A DNA stretch of 64,000 bases from an uncultured Bacteroidales bacterium (GTDB taxonomy: Bacteria; Bacteroidota; Bacteroidia; Bacteroidales; Paludibacteraceae). The position numbers and the translations under genes are program-made. The notes under the pieces are model-generated. The model had not been told where the DNA came from and did no database searches. It worked only from the letters and a program-made list of their open reading frames with translations. Where the stretch lies: assembly GCA_902784585.1 (NCBI GenBank), contig CACZVM010000009.1, positions 1-64,000 on the forward strand, given 5' to 3'. This document shows positions 33,596 through 43,247 of the stretch, piece after piece. Within the stretch, counting starts at the first letter, position 1; each line of letters begins with the position of its first letter.

Positions 33596-35025
33596 TCGGG
33601 TGCCTGCTGGCAAGTACCCTATTCGCGGCCTCCCGCCTGACGGTGGTGGCCGTAGTGGACGGTCTGACGGCCGACAACCTGAACGCACTGCGTCTGTACT
33701 GGCAGCAGGGCGGCCTGCGCACACTAAGCGAAGAGGCTTATCAGACCACCCTCGCTTTTCCTCATCTGGTCTATGGCGGCAACGAGACGACGGCGACGCT
33801 GATGACCGGTACAACGCCATCGGAACACGGTTATACAATGGACCGCTACTTCCTGCGTCGCGACCGTAAGTTGCACTCGATGCTGGAGGACGAACAGGCC
33901 AAGGGTATAGGTACCGAACAGCGCGTGTCGGCACGTGCATTGCTCAGTCCGACCATCGCCGACCGGATGCGTCTGCAATATCCCTACGCCAAGATATACG
34001 CGGTGGGACTGGACGCAGAGACCTCAGTGCTGCTAGCCGGACATGCAGCCAATGCCTGTTGCTGGCTGGACGCAGACAAACAGGCGTGGGTGGCCACCGC
34101 AGCCTACAGCGAAGGACTACCGTCGTCAGCATACGAGATGAACCAGAACGGCCGTATCGCCCAGCTGGCCGCCCATCAGTGGATACCACGTATGGACATC
34201 CCCGCCTATACCAACCCCACCGACCAGGAACGCAAACGCGGTTTCTCGTACGAGGTGAGCAAGACCCTGCGTCGTGCGCCCGAGGCGAACACACTGGTGA
34301 TCGAGTTGGCACTGGCCCTGCAGAAAAGCGAGAAAATGGGTACGGACGGAACACCCGACCTGCTCCTGCTGCAACTCAACAGTCTGAGTCCGCAAGCCGA
34401 GTGCGATCGTATCCGTTCGGCCGAACATGAAGACATGTATCTATGGCTGAACCAAGACCTGGGTTACCTGATGGACCAGCTGAACCGTCGCATCGGTCGC
34501 GAACACTACCAGCTGCTCGTTGTCGGTCGTCCCGCACTGGGTACGGCCCTGCAGACCATGACGGACATCCATATGCCCGTGCGTCCCTTCAATGTTGATC
34601 GTGCAGCGGCGCTGATCGGCACCTACCTGATGGCCATATACGGTCATGAGCGCTGGGTGGACGGCGGCTACGGACAGTCGATATACCTGAACCGCACCCT
34701 GATCGAACAGAAACGACTCAACCTGGGTGACATACAAAGACAGGTGGCTACTTTCTTGCTGGAATTTGAGGGCATCCAGTCGGCCATGCCGGCTCACGAG
34801 GCTATCCTAGTACCCCAACTGAACCGTTCGCTATGCAAGCGACACACGGGCGATGTGGTCTTCACCCTGCAACCCGGTTGGCAACTGATGCAAGACGACC
34901 GACACACTATCGATCACGTCATCGACGATCGTCCGCAATCACCCCTACTCTTCTGGTCTGGCACATTGCGCCCCATGCCCGAAGGAAAACTCACTGCAAC
35001 CGACGTTGCAGATCTGATATTTTAG
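33565..35025 (+). CDS. PafA-like alkaline phosphatase-fold protein, probably inactive
   Basis: A 486-residue exported protein (signal peptide to about FAASR). The N-terminal half resembles PafA-type phosphatases: LTVVAVVDGLTADNL, LVYGGNETTATLMTGTTPSEHGY. In active enzymes the later parts carry D-x3-H and D-H zinc ligands; here the corresponding strands read LLLLQLNSLSPQAECD and LLVVGRPALGTA, with the Asp/His lost. A catalytically dead binding or structural protein is inferred. From memory, such genes often lie near gldA-like or rpoN regions in Bacteroidetes. Start at 33565 (MRKNRLYSTLIGCLLAS). Confidence 0.75.
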   Translation: MRKNRLYSTLIGCLLASTLFAASRLTVVAVVDGLTADNLNALRLYWQQGGLRTLSEEAYQTTLAFPHLVYGGNETTATLMTGTTPSEHGYTMDRYFLRRDRKLHSMLEDEQAKGIGTEQRVSARALLSPTIADRMRLQYPYAKIYAVGLDAETSVLLAGHAANACCWLDADKQAWVATAAYSEGLPSSAYEMNQNGRIAQLAAHQWIPRMDIPAYTNPTDQERKRGFSYEVSKTLRRAPEANTLVIELALALQKSEKMGTDGTPDLLLLQLNSLSPQAECDRIRSAEHEDMYLWLNQDLGYLMDQLNRRIGREHYQLLVVGRPALGTALQTMTDIHMPVRPFNVDRAAALIGTYLMAIYGHERWVDGGYGQSIYLNRTLIEQKRLNLGDIQRQVATFLLEFEGIQSAMPAHEAILVPQLNRSLCKRHTGDVVFTLQPGWQLMQDDRHTIDHVIDDRPQSPLLFWSGTLRPMPEGKLTATDVADLIF

Positions 35026-35047
35026 GACAAATATAATTCAGGATTTT

Positions 35048-35464
35048 ATGATATATCACGAGATTAAAGTCAGTTATGAGCGCCAAACGGGTGAAGACAA
35101 CCCGGGCAAAGTAAAAGAGATTTACCTGATTGACGGCGCAGTCAGTTTTGCGGATGCAGAGAACTGCCTGATGGAGGAGATCAAGCCCTTCATCTTCGGC
35201 GACTGCGAAGTGCAGAGCTGCAAACGTTCGCAGTTCTTTGAAGTCTTCCCGAACGAAGGCGGCGAGTACTGGTACAAAGCACGCGTGGAGATGATCACCA
35301 TTGATGGAGAGAAAGAGACCCGCAAGTCGGTGCCCGTACTGGTACAGGCCAACCTGCTGGACGATGCCATTTATGCATTGCGCCAGGCGATGAAGTCGTA
35401 TGACTGCGAACTGCTCTCCATTGCCAAGACCCCCATTATGGATATCCTGCACGCCGTTCATTGA
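35048..35464 (+). CDS. DUF4494-family protein
   Basis: A 138-residue cytoplasmic protein without signal or membrane segments. MIYHEIKVSYERQ, GKVKEIYLIDGAVSFADAE, YWYKARVEMITIDGEKE and SYDCELLSIAKTPIMDIL agree with DUF4494 as I know it, a conserved Bacteroidetes family of unknown role. It overlaps the next gene as TGATG (stop 35462-35464, start 35464), so it is translationally coupled to the glycine-lipid pair; a link to lipid synthesis is only suggested by position. Confidence 0.8.
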   Translation: MIYHEIKVSYERQTGEDNPGKVKEIYLIDGAVSFADAENCLMEEIKPFIFGDCEVQSCKRSQFFEVFPNEGGEYWYKARVEMITIDGEKETRKSVPVLVQANLLDDAIYALRQAMKSYDCELLSIAKTPIMDILHAVH

Positions 35465-36303
35465 TGCCTCTGCAATTCGACATACGTGCCATCATCAAGA
35501 GCAAAGCGCCTAATGCCAAGGTGCCAGATTTCCTGATCCGTTATCTGGAACGTATCACGCATGTGAAGGAGATGAACGCCTTCTTGCGCAAGTACCCTGA
35601 CCTATGCGGATATGAATTCATGGACCGTGTCATCCATGAGGAACTGGGTTGCTCAGCCTCAATAGAAGGCACAGAGCATATCCCTACCGACGGACGGCCC
35701 GTCATCTTTGTGAGCAACCACCCGTTGGGTGGACTGGACGGCATGATCATCGCCGAGATGATCCACGAGAGCCGTCAGCAATCAGCGGTCAGCCGTCAGT
35801 TGAAAGTCATCGTCAACGAACTGCTGATGTTTATGGAACCGATAGCCGACCTTTGGGCACCGGTGAACAAAGTAGGACAACTGAGCAAGGAACAGGCCGT
35901 TGCGCAGCAACGCATGTGGGAGTCAGGCACAGACGTACTGACATTCCCAGCTGGTGCGTGCAGCCGATTGCAGCGTATTGACGGCCGATGGCAGATACAG
36001 GATCTGGAATGGAAGAAGAATTTCGTCCAGCGTGCCCGCGAGTACCAACGCGACATCGTGCCCATTTATTTCGAAGGCCGTAACAGCCGTTTCTTTTACG
36101 CCCTAGCCTGGTTGCGCAAGCTGCTCCACATCAAGCTTAATATCGAGATGCTTTACCTTGTGGACGAGATGTACGGCGCACACGGCAAGCATTTCCGCGT
36201 ACACGTGATGCCGCCTATACCGTACACCACTCTGGACAACTCGCGTACGCCGCTACAGTGGGCACAACACATTAAACAGCAAATATACCATCATCGCCTA
36301 TGA
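35464..36303 (+). CDS. glsA: PlsC-type O-acyltransferase, probable glycine-lipid gene
   Basis: A 279-residue acyltransferase. The HX4D motif is SNHPLGGLDG (about residues 79-88) and the second motif is FPAGACSR (about 161-168). In Bacteroides thetaiotaomicron a PlsC-like O-acyltransferase (GlsA) and a GNAT-like N-acyltransferase (GlsB) make glycine and N-acyl amino acid lipids; the same pairing follows here, with glsB in ATGA overlap. The gene symbol rests on this arrangement. Residues about 103-112 (RQQSAVSRQL) are encoded by a heptad array between the two catalytic motifs. ATG 35464 is chosen over TTG 35461. Confidence 0.78.
   Translation: MPLQFDIRAIIKSKAPNAKVPDFLIRYLERITHVKEMNAFLRKYPDLCGYEFMDRVIHEELGCSASIEGTEHIPTDGRPVIFVSNHPLGGLDGMIIAEMIHESRQQSAVSRQLKVIVNELLMFMEPIADLWAPVNKVGQLSKEQAVAQQRMWESGTDVLTFPAGACSRLQRIDGRWQIQDLEWKKNFVQRAREYQRDIVPIYFEGRNSRFFYALAWLRKLLHIKLNIEMLYLVDEMYGAHGKHFRVHVMPPIPYTTLDNSRTPLQWAQHIKQQIYHHRL
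35774..35801. repeat. In-gene heptad array in the PlsC-type gene
   Basis: GTCAGCA, ATCAGCG, GTCAGCC, GTCAGTT in phase; stop-free orientation. Confidence 0.88.
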
Positions 36304-37268
36304 AAGAAATTATACCCCCTGTTGACACCGAACTGCTGCTGAGCGAACTGGAAGGTCACCTACTCCGTCCCAGCAACAAAGCGGGCAACCTCATCTACGA
36401 CATCACTGCGCACGAATGTCCTAACGTGATGCGCGAGATCGCACGCCTGCGCGAGATCAGTTATCGTGCCGGCGGCGGTGCCACGGGCAACGAGATGGAT
36501 ATCGACGACATGGATACCATGGCTCGTCCCTACCATCAGTTGCTTGTCTGGGACCCCGAGAACCGCCAGATCATCGGCGGTTACCGCTACCTGTTGGGCA
36601 GCGAGGCAGAGATACGTGACGGTCAACCCTACATTACCTCGGCACATCTCTTCCGCTATTCGGACACCTTCATCCGCGACTATCTGCCGCAGACAATCGA
36701 GTTCGGCCGCGCCTTCGTACAACCGATGTACCAGCAACGCGAGATGGGTGTGAAGGCCCTCTTTGCGTTAGACAACATCTGGGACGGTATCGGTGCGGTG
36801 ATGGCCGACCATCCAGAACTCAGATGGATGATCGGCAAAGTAACCATCTATCCGGACTACAACCATATGGCACGCGAGCTGATCTACGCTTATCTGGAGC
36901 GCTACCACCGTGGTCCGCAAGGCTTGTTCGAGCCCTATCATCCATTCCACGCCTCCTTGACAGGTGACGAGGCCGGCCAACTGCTTGATCTCATCCGTTC
37001 GACCTTCGAGGGCGAGGACGCACAGACCAACTACCATGCACTGCAGCGGGGTGTACGCGAACAGGGTACGGTGATTCCGCCTATGTTCTCCGCCTATCTG
37101 AACCTGACGAACGACCTGCTCTTCTTCGGTAACGCTGTCAATGACGAACTGGCAGATGTATATGAGACCGGTATCATGGTGGATTTCCAGACGGTCTATG
37201 CCGAAAAGAAAGAGCGCTATCTAACGCCCTACATCCAGTGGCGCAATGAGCAAGAGCATCGCGAATAA
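36300..37268 (+). CDS. glsB: GNAT-fold N-acyltransferase, probable glycine-lipid gene
   Basis: A 322-residue protein of the hemolysin/OlsB-like GNAT family: IARLREISYRAGGGATGNEMDIDD, PYHQLLVWDPENRQIIGGYRYLLG and TIEFGRAFVQPMYQ are family landmarks. The reaction expected is N-acylation of glycine using acyl-ACP, the first step of glycine-lipid synthesis; glsA would add the second acyl chain. Length matches GlsB. The start lies in an ATGA overlap with glsA; its end overlaps the next gene by 23 bases. Confidence 0.78.
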   Translation: MKEIIPPVDTELLLSELEGHLLRPSNKAGNLIYDITAHECPNVMREIARLREISYRAGGGATGNEMDIDDMDTMARPYHQLLVWDPENRQIIGGYRYLLGSEAEIRDGQPYITSAHLFRYSDTFIRDYLPQTIEFGRAFVQPMYQQREMGVKALFALDNIWDGIGAVMADHPELRWMIGKVTIYPDYNHMARELIYAYLERYHRGPQGLFEPYHPFHASLTGDEAGQLLDLIRSTFEGEDAQTNYHALQRGVREQGTVIPPMFSAYLNLTNDLLFFGNAVNDELADVYETGIMVDFQTVYAEKKERYLTPYIQWRNEQEHRE

Positions 37269-38604
37269 CATAAGGAATGTACGTGCGCATCTCCCCGCGT
37301 GCGTGACGCTCGTATGCGTGAGCAAGTTCCAGTCCGAAGAGGCCATCCGCGAGGCGTACGAAGCCGGCGAGCGCCATTTCGGAGAAAGCCGCGTGCAGGA
37401 ACTACAACGCAAAGTGCCAGTGCTGCCCGATGATATCCGATGGCATTTCATCGGTCATCTGCAGACGAATAAGGTGCGTGACCTGCTGCGTCTGAGGCCG
37501 TGCCTGATAGAAAGCGTCGATTCCGAACGTCTGCTCCACACCATCAATGACGAAGCAGGAAAAATGGACATTGTACAGGATGTACTGCTGGAGGTGCATG
37601 TGGCCCGAGAGGAGAGCAAGACAGGTTTCACGCCGGAAGAACTAAGCGCCATCAGCCATCAACTATCGGCTTTGGTTCATGTCCGCGTATGCGGATTGAT
37701 GTGTATGGCAACAAACACGGAGGATGAAGAGGAAATAAGGCGGTGCTTTAGTCAGGCTGCCCACATCGCGCACGATCTGGCACGACAATCTATCTTCAGT
37801 CAGGCTGTGCCGATCCTGTCTATGGGTATGAGCGACGACTATCCGCTTGCTATCGGCTGCGGTAGCACCAGTGTCCGCATCGGTTCCGCCATCTTCGGAG
37901 AGAGAGAACATCACCCATCCCCGCTCACCGATCACCAATGTCAAAAAATACGTGCGGTATTTTTTGACCAGGACGGTGTGTTGTTCAACTCCATGCCTTT
38001 TCATGCACAATCATGGGAACTGGCGATGAACGAGCACGGCCTTCCCTTCACGGCAGAACAGACTTATCGCAATGAGGGGCGCACGGGTGCATCGGTTATC
38101 GCCGAGGCCTATCGACTGGTGCACGGCACGGATGTGCCGGAAGGACTTTGCGAGCAGGTCTATGCTGCAAAGTCTTGTCATTTCAACCGCCTGACGGGTG
38201 GACGCTTGCCGGAACTTATTCCCGGCATACAGGACGTCCTGCATTGGTTACATGCACAAGGCGTGCAATGCTGGGTGGTGACGGGCAGCGGGCAGCGCTC
38301 ACTGCTTGACAATCTGGAGAACACTTTTCCGGGCATCTTCACCGGATTCATCACCGCTTTTGACGTCACGCGCGGTAAACCCGACCCGGAGCCGTACCTG
38401 AAAGCATGGGAGCGGAGCGGGTTCAGGAAAGATGAGTGCATGGTGGTGGAGAACGCTCCTCTGGGTGTACGATCCGGCAAAGCGGCAGGGCTCTTCGTTG
38501 CCGCTGTCAACACAGGTCCGCTCCCCGATAGCGATCTTGCCGCGGAAGGAGCCGACCGGATATTCCCCGACATGCAAGCACTGTTACAGTGGTTGAAGCA
38601 CTAA
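37246..38604 (+). CDS. Fusion of a YggS/PLPBP-type protein and a HAD phosphatase
   Basis: A 452-residue protein. Residues 1-220 are a YggS/PLPBP protein (PLP homeostasis): VCVSKFQSEE with the PLP lysine at about 27, HFGESRVQEL, WHFIGHLQTNKV, LSMGMSDDY and GSTSVRIGSAIFGER. Residues about 235-452 are a HAD hydrolase of the beta-phosphoglucomutase type: FFDQDGVLFNSMPFHAQSW, VTGSGQRSLL, RGKPDPEPYL, VVENAPLGV. The two are normally separate proteins. The joint HHPSPLTDHQ is encoded by a heptad array (37910-37944); another array (37651-37671) encodes ISHQLSA inside the YggS half. Fusion by repeat-driven frame joining is inferred. A terminator follows. Confidence 0.85.
   Translation: MSKSIANNIRNVRAHLPACVTLVCVSKFQSEEAIREAYEAGERHFGESRVQELQRKVPVLPDDIRWHFIGHLQTNKVRDLLRLRPCLIESVDSERLLHTINDEAGKMDIVQDVLLEVHVAREESKTGFTPEELSAISHQLSALVHVRVCGLMCMATNTEDEEEIRRCFSQAAHIAHDLARQSIFSQAVPILSMGMSDDYPLAIGCGSTSVRIGSAIFGEREHHPSPLTDHQCQKIRAVFFDQDGVLFNSMPFHAQSWELAMNEHGLPFTAEQTYRNEGRTGASVIAEAYRLVHGTDVPEGLCEQVYAAKSCHFNRLTGGRLPELIPGIQDVLHWLHAQGVQCWVVTGSGQRSLLDNLENTFPGIFTGFITAFDVTRGKPDPEPYLKAWERSGFRKDECMVVENAPLGVRSGKAAGLFVAAVNTGPLPDSDLAAEGADRIFPDMQALLQWLKH
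37651..37671. repeat. In-gene heptad run in the YggS half
   Basis: ATCAGCC, ATCAACT, ATCGGCT in phase. The encoded SAISHQLSA nearly repeats peptides in the TrmH-family and U32 proteins. Confidence 0.75.
37910..37944. repeat. Heptad array at the YggS-HAD joint
   Basis: ATCACCC, ATCCCCG, CTCACCG, ATCACCA, ATGTCAA in phase. An ATG at 37938 lies out of frame with the fused protein and runs only nine codons, perhaps a relic of a former start. Confidence 0.85.
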
Positions 38605-38609
38605 GAAAG

Positions 38610-38633
38610 ACTGCCATTTTGGCAGTTTTTTTG
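38610..38633 (+). terminator. Rho-independent terminator after the YggS-HAD gene
   Basis: ACTGCCA (38610-38616) pairs with TGGCAGT (38620-38626), followed by TTTTTTG. It lies six bases after the stop. No convincing promoter was seen between it and clpB. Confidence 0.8.
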
Positions 38634-38697
38634 TATCTGGAACATCGTTTGTAGTAGTATGGTTGAAAACGAATATTAACCAAAACACCATACAACT

Positions 38698-40764
38698 ATG
38701 AATGCAACGAATCAAAACAATCAAAACGAGAACTTGCAGAAGTTCGCTATCAACCTTTGCGAGCGGGCAAAAGAGGGCAAACTGGATCCCGTCATCGGAC
38801 GTGACGACGAGATCCGACGTGTGCTGCAGATTCTCTCGCGGCGTACGAAAAACAATCCTATCCTGATTGGTGAACCGGGTGTCGGCAAGACCGCTATCGC
38901 GGAGGGTCTGGCCCACCGTATCGTGCGCGGCGACGTGCCGGAGAACCTGAAGCAGAAACAGATCTACTCGCTCGATATGGGTGCGCTGATTGCCGGCGCG
39001 AAGTATCAGGGTGAGTTCGAAGAGCGACTCAAGGGCGTCGTCAACGAAGTGGTGGCTGCCGCGGGGGAGATCATCCTCTTTATCGACGAGATCCACACGC
39101 TGGTAGGTGCCGGTAAGTCGAGCGGAGCCATGGACGCGGCTAACATACTCAAACCCGCCTTGGCACGTGGCGACCTGCGGGCAATAGGTGCTACCACCCT
39201 CGACGAGTATCAAAAGTATTTCGAGACTGACAAGGCCCTGGAACGTCGGTTCCAGAAGGTCATGGTCGACGAGCCTGATGAGGCTGCCACTATCTCGATA
39301 CTGCGTGGACTGAAAGAGCGCTACGAGACCCATCACAAGGTGCGTATCAAGGACGATGCGATCATCTCGGCCGTCACCCTCTCCGCACGTTATATCACCG
39401 ATCGTTACCTGCCCGACAAGGCCATCGACCTCATCGACGAAGCCGCAGCCAAACTGCGTCTGGAGGTGGACTCCAAGCCCGAAGAGATCGACTCGCTCGA
39501 CCGTCAGATCAAGCAGCTGGAGATAGAGCGCGAAGCCATCAAACGCGATAAGAACGAAACCAAGCTAAACGAGATAGAGAAACAACTCAAGGAGCTGAAA
39601 GCCAAGAGCGAAGAACTCAATGCACGCTGGAACAAGGAGAAAGGCTACGTAGCCACTATCCAAAACGAGAAAGCACGTATTGAGACTCTCAAGCACCAGG
39701 CCGAAGTGGCCGAACGCGAAGGCGACTACGGCAAGGTAGCCGAGATACGCTATAGTCAGATACCCGCCGCCGAAGCCAATATCAAGGCGGCACAGGACAC
39801 CCTCCACCAGTTGGGCACCGACAGCCTCATCAAGGAGGAGGTCGACGAAGACGATATCGCCGAGGTAGTAGCCCGCTGGACGGGTATTCCCGTGGCAAAA
39901 ATGATGCAGTCGGAGCGCGACAAACTGCTCCACCTCGAGGAGGAGCTCCACAAGCGTATCATCGGTCAGGACCAGGCTATCGAGGCCGTCAGCGACGCTA
40001 TCCGTCGTAGCCGTGCCGGCCTGCAGGATCCCAAACGTCCTATCGGCTCCTTCATCTTCCTCGGCACCACCGGTGTCGGTAAGACCGAGCTGGCCAAGGC
40101 GCTCGCCGACTACCTTTTCGACGACGAGAACATGATCACCCGTATCGACATGAGCGAGTACCAGGAGAAGTTCTCGGCCACCCGACTCATAGGCGCGCCT
40201 CCGGGATACGTGGGTTATGAAGAGGGCGGTCAGTTGACGGAAGCCATCCGCCGCAAGCCCTACTCGGTTGTGCTGTTTGACGAAATAGAGAAAGCGCATC
40301 CGGATGTCTTCAACGTGCTGCTGCAAGTGCTGGACGATGGCCGACTGACCGACAATAAAGGACGTGTCGTCAACTTCAAGAACACCCTGATCATTATGAC
40401 GTCCAACCTCACGGAGGAGCAGCTGCGTGCTTCGGTACGCCCCGAGTTCATCAACCGTATCGACGAGATTATCCACTTCAGCGAACTCAGCGAAGCCGAC
40501 ATCAAGGCCGTCGTCGGACTCCAGGTAAGCCGCATCCACAAGATGCTGGAGGGCCAAGGTCTCGACCTGCGCGTGACGGATGACGCTATCGACTATATCG
40601 CCCGCGAGGGCTACGACCCGCAGTTCGGTGCGCGGCCTGTCAAGCGAGCGCTGCAACGTCTCGTCCTCAACGAGTTGAGTAAGTCCATCATCGGCGGCAA
40701 GGTAGATGCCAAACGGCCTGTCGTCGTCGAGTTGCGCGACGGAGAGCTCAAGTTCCGCAACTAA
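38698..40764 (+). CDS. clpB: ClpB-type disaggregase lacking the N-terminal domain
   Basis: A 688-residue AAA+ protein with two ATPase rings and the middle coiled coil of ClpB, which rescues aggregated proteins with DnaK. Walker A motifs GEPGVGKT (about residue 60) and GTTGVGKT (about 458), Walker [11 protein letters not shown] and [12 protein letters not shown], and the coiled coil [18 protein letters not shown] are all present. The Clp_N domain of about 150 residues is missing: a short Asn/Gln-rich lead ([15 protein letters not shown]) runs straight into [21 protein letters not shown] loop in the second ring between MTSNL and [11 protein letters not shown] is also about 30 residues shorter than usual. 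The start at 38698 has no upstream in-frame extension; an N-less form is known as an alternative product elsewhere. Confidence 0.9.
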   Translation: MNATNQNNQNENLQKFAINLCERAKEGKLDPVIGRDDEIRRVLQILSRRTKNNPILIGEPGVGKTAIAEGLAHRIVRGDVPENLKQKQIYSLDMGALIAGAKYQGEFEERLKGVVNEVVAAAGEIILFIDEIHTLVGAGKSSGAMDAANILKPALARGDLRAIGATTLDEYQKYFETDKALERRFQKVMVDEPDEAATISILRGLKERYETHHKVRIKDDAIISAVTLSARYITDRYLPDKAIDLIDEAAAKLRLEVDSKPEEIDSLDRQIKQLEIEREAIKRDKNETKLNEIEKQLKELKAKSEELNARWNKEKGYVATIQNEKARIETLKHQAEVAEREGDYGKVAEIRYSQIPAAEANIKAAQDTLHQLGTDSLIKEEVDEDDIAEVVARWTGIPVAKMMQSERDKLLHLEEELHKRIIGQDQAIEAVSDAIRRSRAGLQDPKRPIGSFIFLGTTGVGKTELAKALADYLFDDENMITRIDMSEYQEKFSATRLIGAPPGYVGYEEGGQLTEAIRRKPYSVVLFDEIEKAHPDVFNVLLQVLDDGRLTDNKGRVVNFKNTLIIMTSNLTEEQLRASVRPEFINRIDEIIHFSELSEADIKAVVGLQVSRIHKMLEGQGLDLRVTDDAIDYIAREGYDPQFGARPVKRALQRLVLNELSKSIIGGKVDAKRPVVVELRDGELKFRN

Positions 40765-40794
40765 TCGTTCGCCCCGCCGGGCAACGAGCATAAC

Positions 40795-40825
40795 AAAAGA
40801 GTCCGCTTCATCGGCGGACTCTTTT
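40795..40825. terminator. Bidirectional terminator between clpB and pnp
   Basis: AAAAGAGTCCGC (40795-40806) pairs with GCGGACTCTTTT (40814-40825) with a 7-base loop; it has A-run and T-run on opposite sides and serves both convergent genes. Confidence 0.9.
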
Positions 40826-40841
40826 CTGTGTCAGTATCGTC

Positions 40842-43112
40842 TTAGTGTTTCTCCGGACGGGGACCGCGACGCTCAGGACGCGGGCCACGCTCCAGGCGTG
40901 CACCGTCAGGACGGTTGTTGCGGTCTCCACGCGGTGCGCGAGCGGGACGCTCCGGTTCCTGATAGCCTTCGGGTTTCTCCTTGAGTGCCTTGGCCGAAAG
41001 ACGGAACTTACCGGTCTTAGGATCGATCTCCAGCAGTTTGATGCGGATATGATCGCCCTCCTTGATTCCGGTCTCTTCCATCGTCTCGTAGCGCTTCCAG
41101 TCGATCTCGCTGATGTGCAGCAGACCTTCCTTACCCGGCATGAACTCTACGAAGCAACCGTACGGCATCAGGCTCTTAACGACGGAGTCGTACTCTTCGC
41201 CTACCTCAGGCAGGGCCACGATAGCCTTGATCTTAGCAATAGCGGCAGCCATCTGCTCGCCGTTGTTGCTGGCTACCTCTACCTTGCCGCCCTTCTCGTC
41301 TTCGTCGATTGAGATGACAGCACCGGTCTCAGCCTGGATGCCCTGGATGATCTTACCGCCCGGGCCTATCACGGCACCGATCATATCCTTCGGGATATAG
41401 AAGCTGGTGATACGCGGAGCGTGCGGTTTGAGGTCAGCACGCGGAGCAGGCATACACTCGAGGATCTTGCCGAGGATGTACATACGTGCCTCGTGCGCTT
41501 GTGCGAGTGCGTTCTCCAGAATCTCGTAACTCAGGCCGTCCACCTTGATATCCATCTGGCAAGCGGTCAGACCGTCCTTCGTACCGGTGGTCTTGAAGTC
41601 CATGTCACCCAGGTGATCTTCGTCGCCGAGGATGTCGCTAAGTATTGCGTAGTTCTTACCTTGGTTCTCCGAGATAAGTCCCATAGCAATACCGCTGACG
41701 GGTTTCTTCATCGGTACACCGGCGTCCATGAGGGCGAGTGTTCCAGCGCAGACAGTAGCCATCGAACTCGAACCGTTCGACTCGAGGATATCGGAAACAA
41801 CGCGTACGGTGTAGGGGAAGTCCTCGGGGATCATATTCTTTAGCGCACGGCAAGCGAGATTGCCATGACCTATCTCGCGACGACCTACGCCGCGTTGTGC
41901 CTTGGCCTCACCTGTAGAGAACGGCGGGAAGTTATAATGGAGCAGGAATTTGTCCGTACCCTGGATGAGTGCTTCGTCGATGATCTTCTCATCGCGGCTG
42001 GTACCGAGTGTGACGGTAGAGAGCGACTGTGTCTCACCGCGGGTGAAGATAGAGGAGCCGTGAGGTCCGGGCAGCGGACTCACTTCGCACCAGATAGGAC
42101 GGATCTCCGTCGTCTTACGACCGTCGAGTCGCTTGCCCTCATCGAGCACAGCGCGACGCATGGCCTCTTTCTCTACATCGTGATAGTAACGATCTACGAG
42201 GGCTGCTATCTCATCGATATCCACTCCAATCGCCTCTGCGCGAGCAGCCATATAGTCGGCTTTCTCGGTCTTGAAGTCCTCGCGTATCTGCGAGAACATC
42301 TCCTCACGGTGGTGCTTGTCGGTATCAGCGCTGGTAGCCTGAGCATAAGCACGAGCGTAACTGTAGTCGTGTACAGCCTGCTTCAACTCGTCATCATTCA
42401 CCTCGTGGCAGTACTCACGTTTGGTCTCCTTGCCATAGGCCTTCATCATCTCGTTGATAGCGAGGCACTGGGGTTTGATGGCTTCGTGTGCGGCCTTGAT
42501 AGCCTCGAGCATCACACTCTCGGGCACCTCTTTCATCTCACCCTCAACCATCATGATGTTGTCGTAGGTAGCAGCCACCATGAGTTCGAGGTCAGCATGT
42601 TCGCATTGCTCGAAGGTCGGGTTGATCACCATCTTGCCGTCCACGCGTGCAACGCGTACTTCGCTCACCGGACCCTCAAACGGGATATCGGAGCAAGCCA
42701 ACGCGGCACCGGCAGCCAGACCGGCAATCGACTCCGGCATATCAATGCCGTCGGCCGAATACATCGTCACGTTGACGAAGGTCTCTGCGTGATAGTTGGA
42801 AGGGAAGAGGGGACGAAGGGCGCGGTCGATGAGACGTGCAATCAGGATTTCATAATCCGATGCCTTGCCTTCGCGGCGGGTGAAGCCACCCGGGAAGCGT
42901 CCAGCGGACGCAAATTTCTCTTTGTACTCTACGGTCAGCGGCATGAAGTCTGTGCCGGGAACCGCATCTTTGGCGGAGCAGACAGTGGCGAGGATCATCG
43001 TGTTGCCGAGTGTTGCCATCACGGCGCCATCGGCTTGTTTTGCCAACTTGCCTGTCTCCAGTTTGATCACTCGTCCGTCAGGCAGAGCAATCTCTTTGGT
43101 TACAATATTCAT
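40842..43112 (-). CDS. pnp: Polynucleotide phosphorylase
   Basis: A 756-residue 3'-5' exoribonuclease that degrades RNA with phosphate. Two RNase PH domains ([21 protein letters not shown]; and ILGEDHLGDM-type [19 protein letters not shown] with the metal-binding Asp), a KH domain ([22 protein letters not shown]) and an S1 domain ([20 protein letters not shown]). The C-terminal tail is rich in Arg, Pro and Gly ([18 protein letters not shown]), an addition common in this phylum. The ATG at 43112 is preferred over one at 43136. It is transcribed from its own promoter with a leader of about 75 bases. Confidence 0.96.
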   Translation of the reverse strand: MNIVTKEIALPDGRVIKLETGKLAKQADGAVMATLGNTMILATVCSAKDAVPGTDFMPLTVEYKEKFASAGRFPGGFTRREGKASDYEILIARLIDRALRPLFPSNYHAETFVNVTMYSADGIDMPESIAGLAAGAALACSDIPFEGPVSEVRVARVDGKMVINPTFEQCEHADLELMVAATYDNIMMVEGEMKEVPESVMLEAIKAAHEAIKPQCLAINEMMKAYGKETKREYCHEVNDDELKQAVHDYSYARAYAQATSADTDKHHREEMFSQIREDFKTEKADYMAARAEAIGVDIDEIAALVDRYYHDVEKEAMRRAVLDEGKRLDGRKTTEIRPIWCEVSPLPGPHGSSIFTRGETQSLSTVTLGTSRDEKIIDEALIQGTDKFLLHYNFPPFSTGEAKAQRGVGRREIGHGNLACRALKNMIPEDFPYTVRVVSDILESNGSSSMATVCAGTLALMDAGVPMKKPVSGIAMGLISENQGKNYAILSDILGDEDHLGDMDFKTTGTKDGLTACQMDIKVDGLSYEILENALAQAHEARMYILGKILECMPAPRADLKPHAPRITSFYIPKDMIGAVIGPGGKIIQGIQAETGAVISIDEDEKGGKVEVASNNGEQMAAAIAKIKAIVALPEVGEEYDSVVKSLMPYGCFVEFMPGKEGLLHISEIDWKRYETMEETGIKEGDHIRIKLLEIDPKTGKFRLSAKALKEKPEGYQEPERPARAPRGDRNNRPDGARLERGPRPERRGPRPEKH

Positions 43113-43188
43113 CTGTTTTTCGTCAATTACGGGCACCGTTTGTGCCCTTGTTATATATGTTGTTTGTCTTTGGACTCAAAAATTCGTG

Positions 43189-43220
43189 CAAAATTACTGC
43201 TTTTTTTTCATATACGCAAG
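43189..43220 (-). promoter_or_regulatory. Promoter of pnp
   Basis: Minus-strand CTTG (43217-43220), 20 bases, TAATTTTG (43189-43196). Confidence 0.75.
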
Positions 43221-43247
43221 TAAAAACGAATAAATTATTATGTAGCG

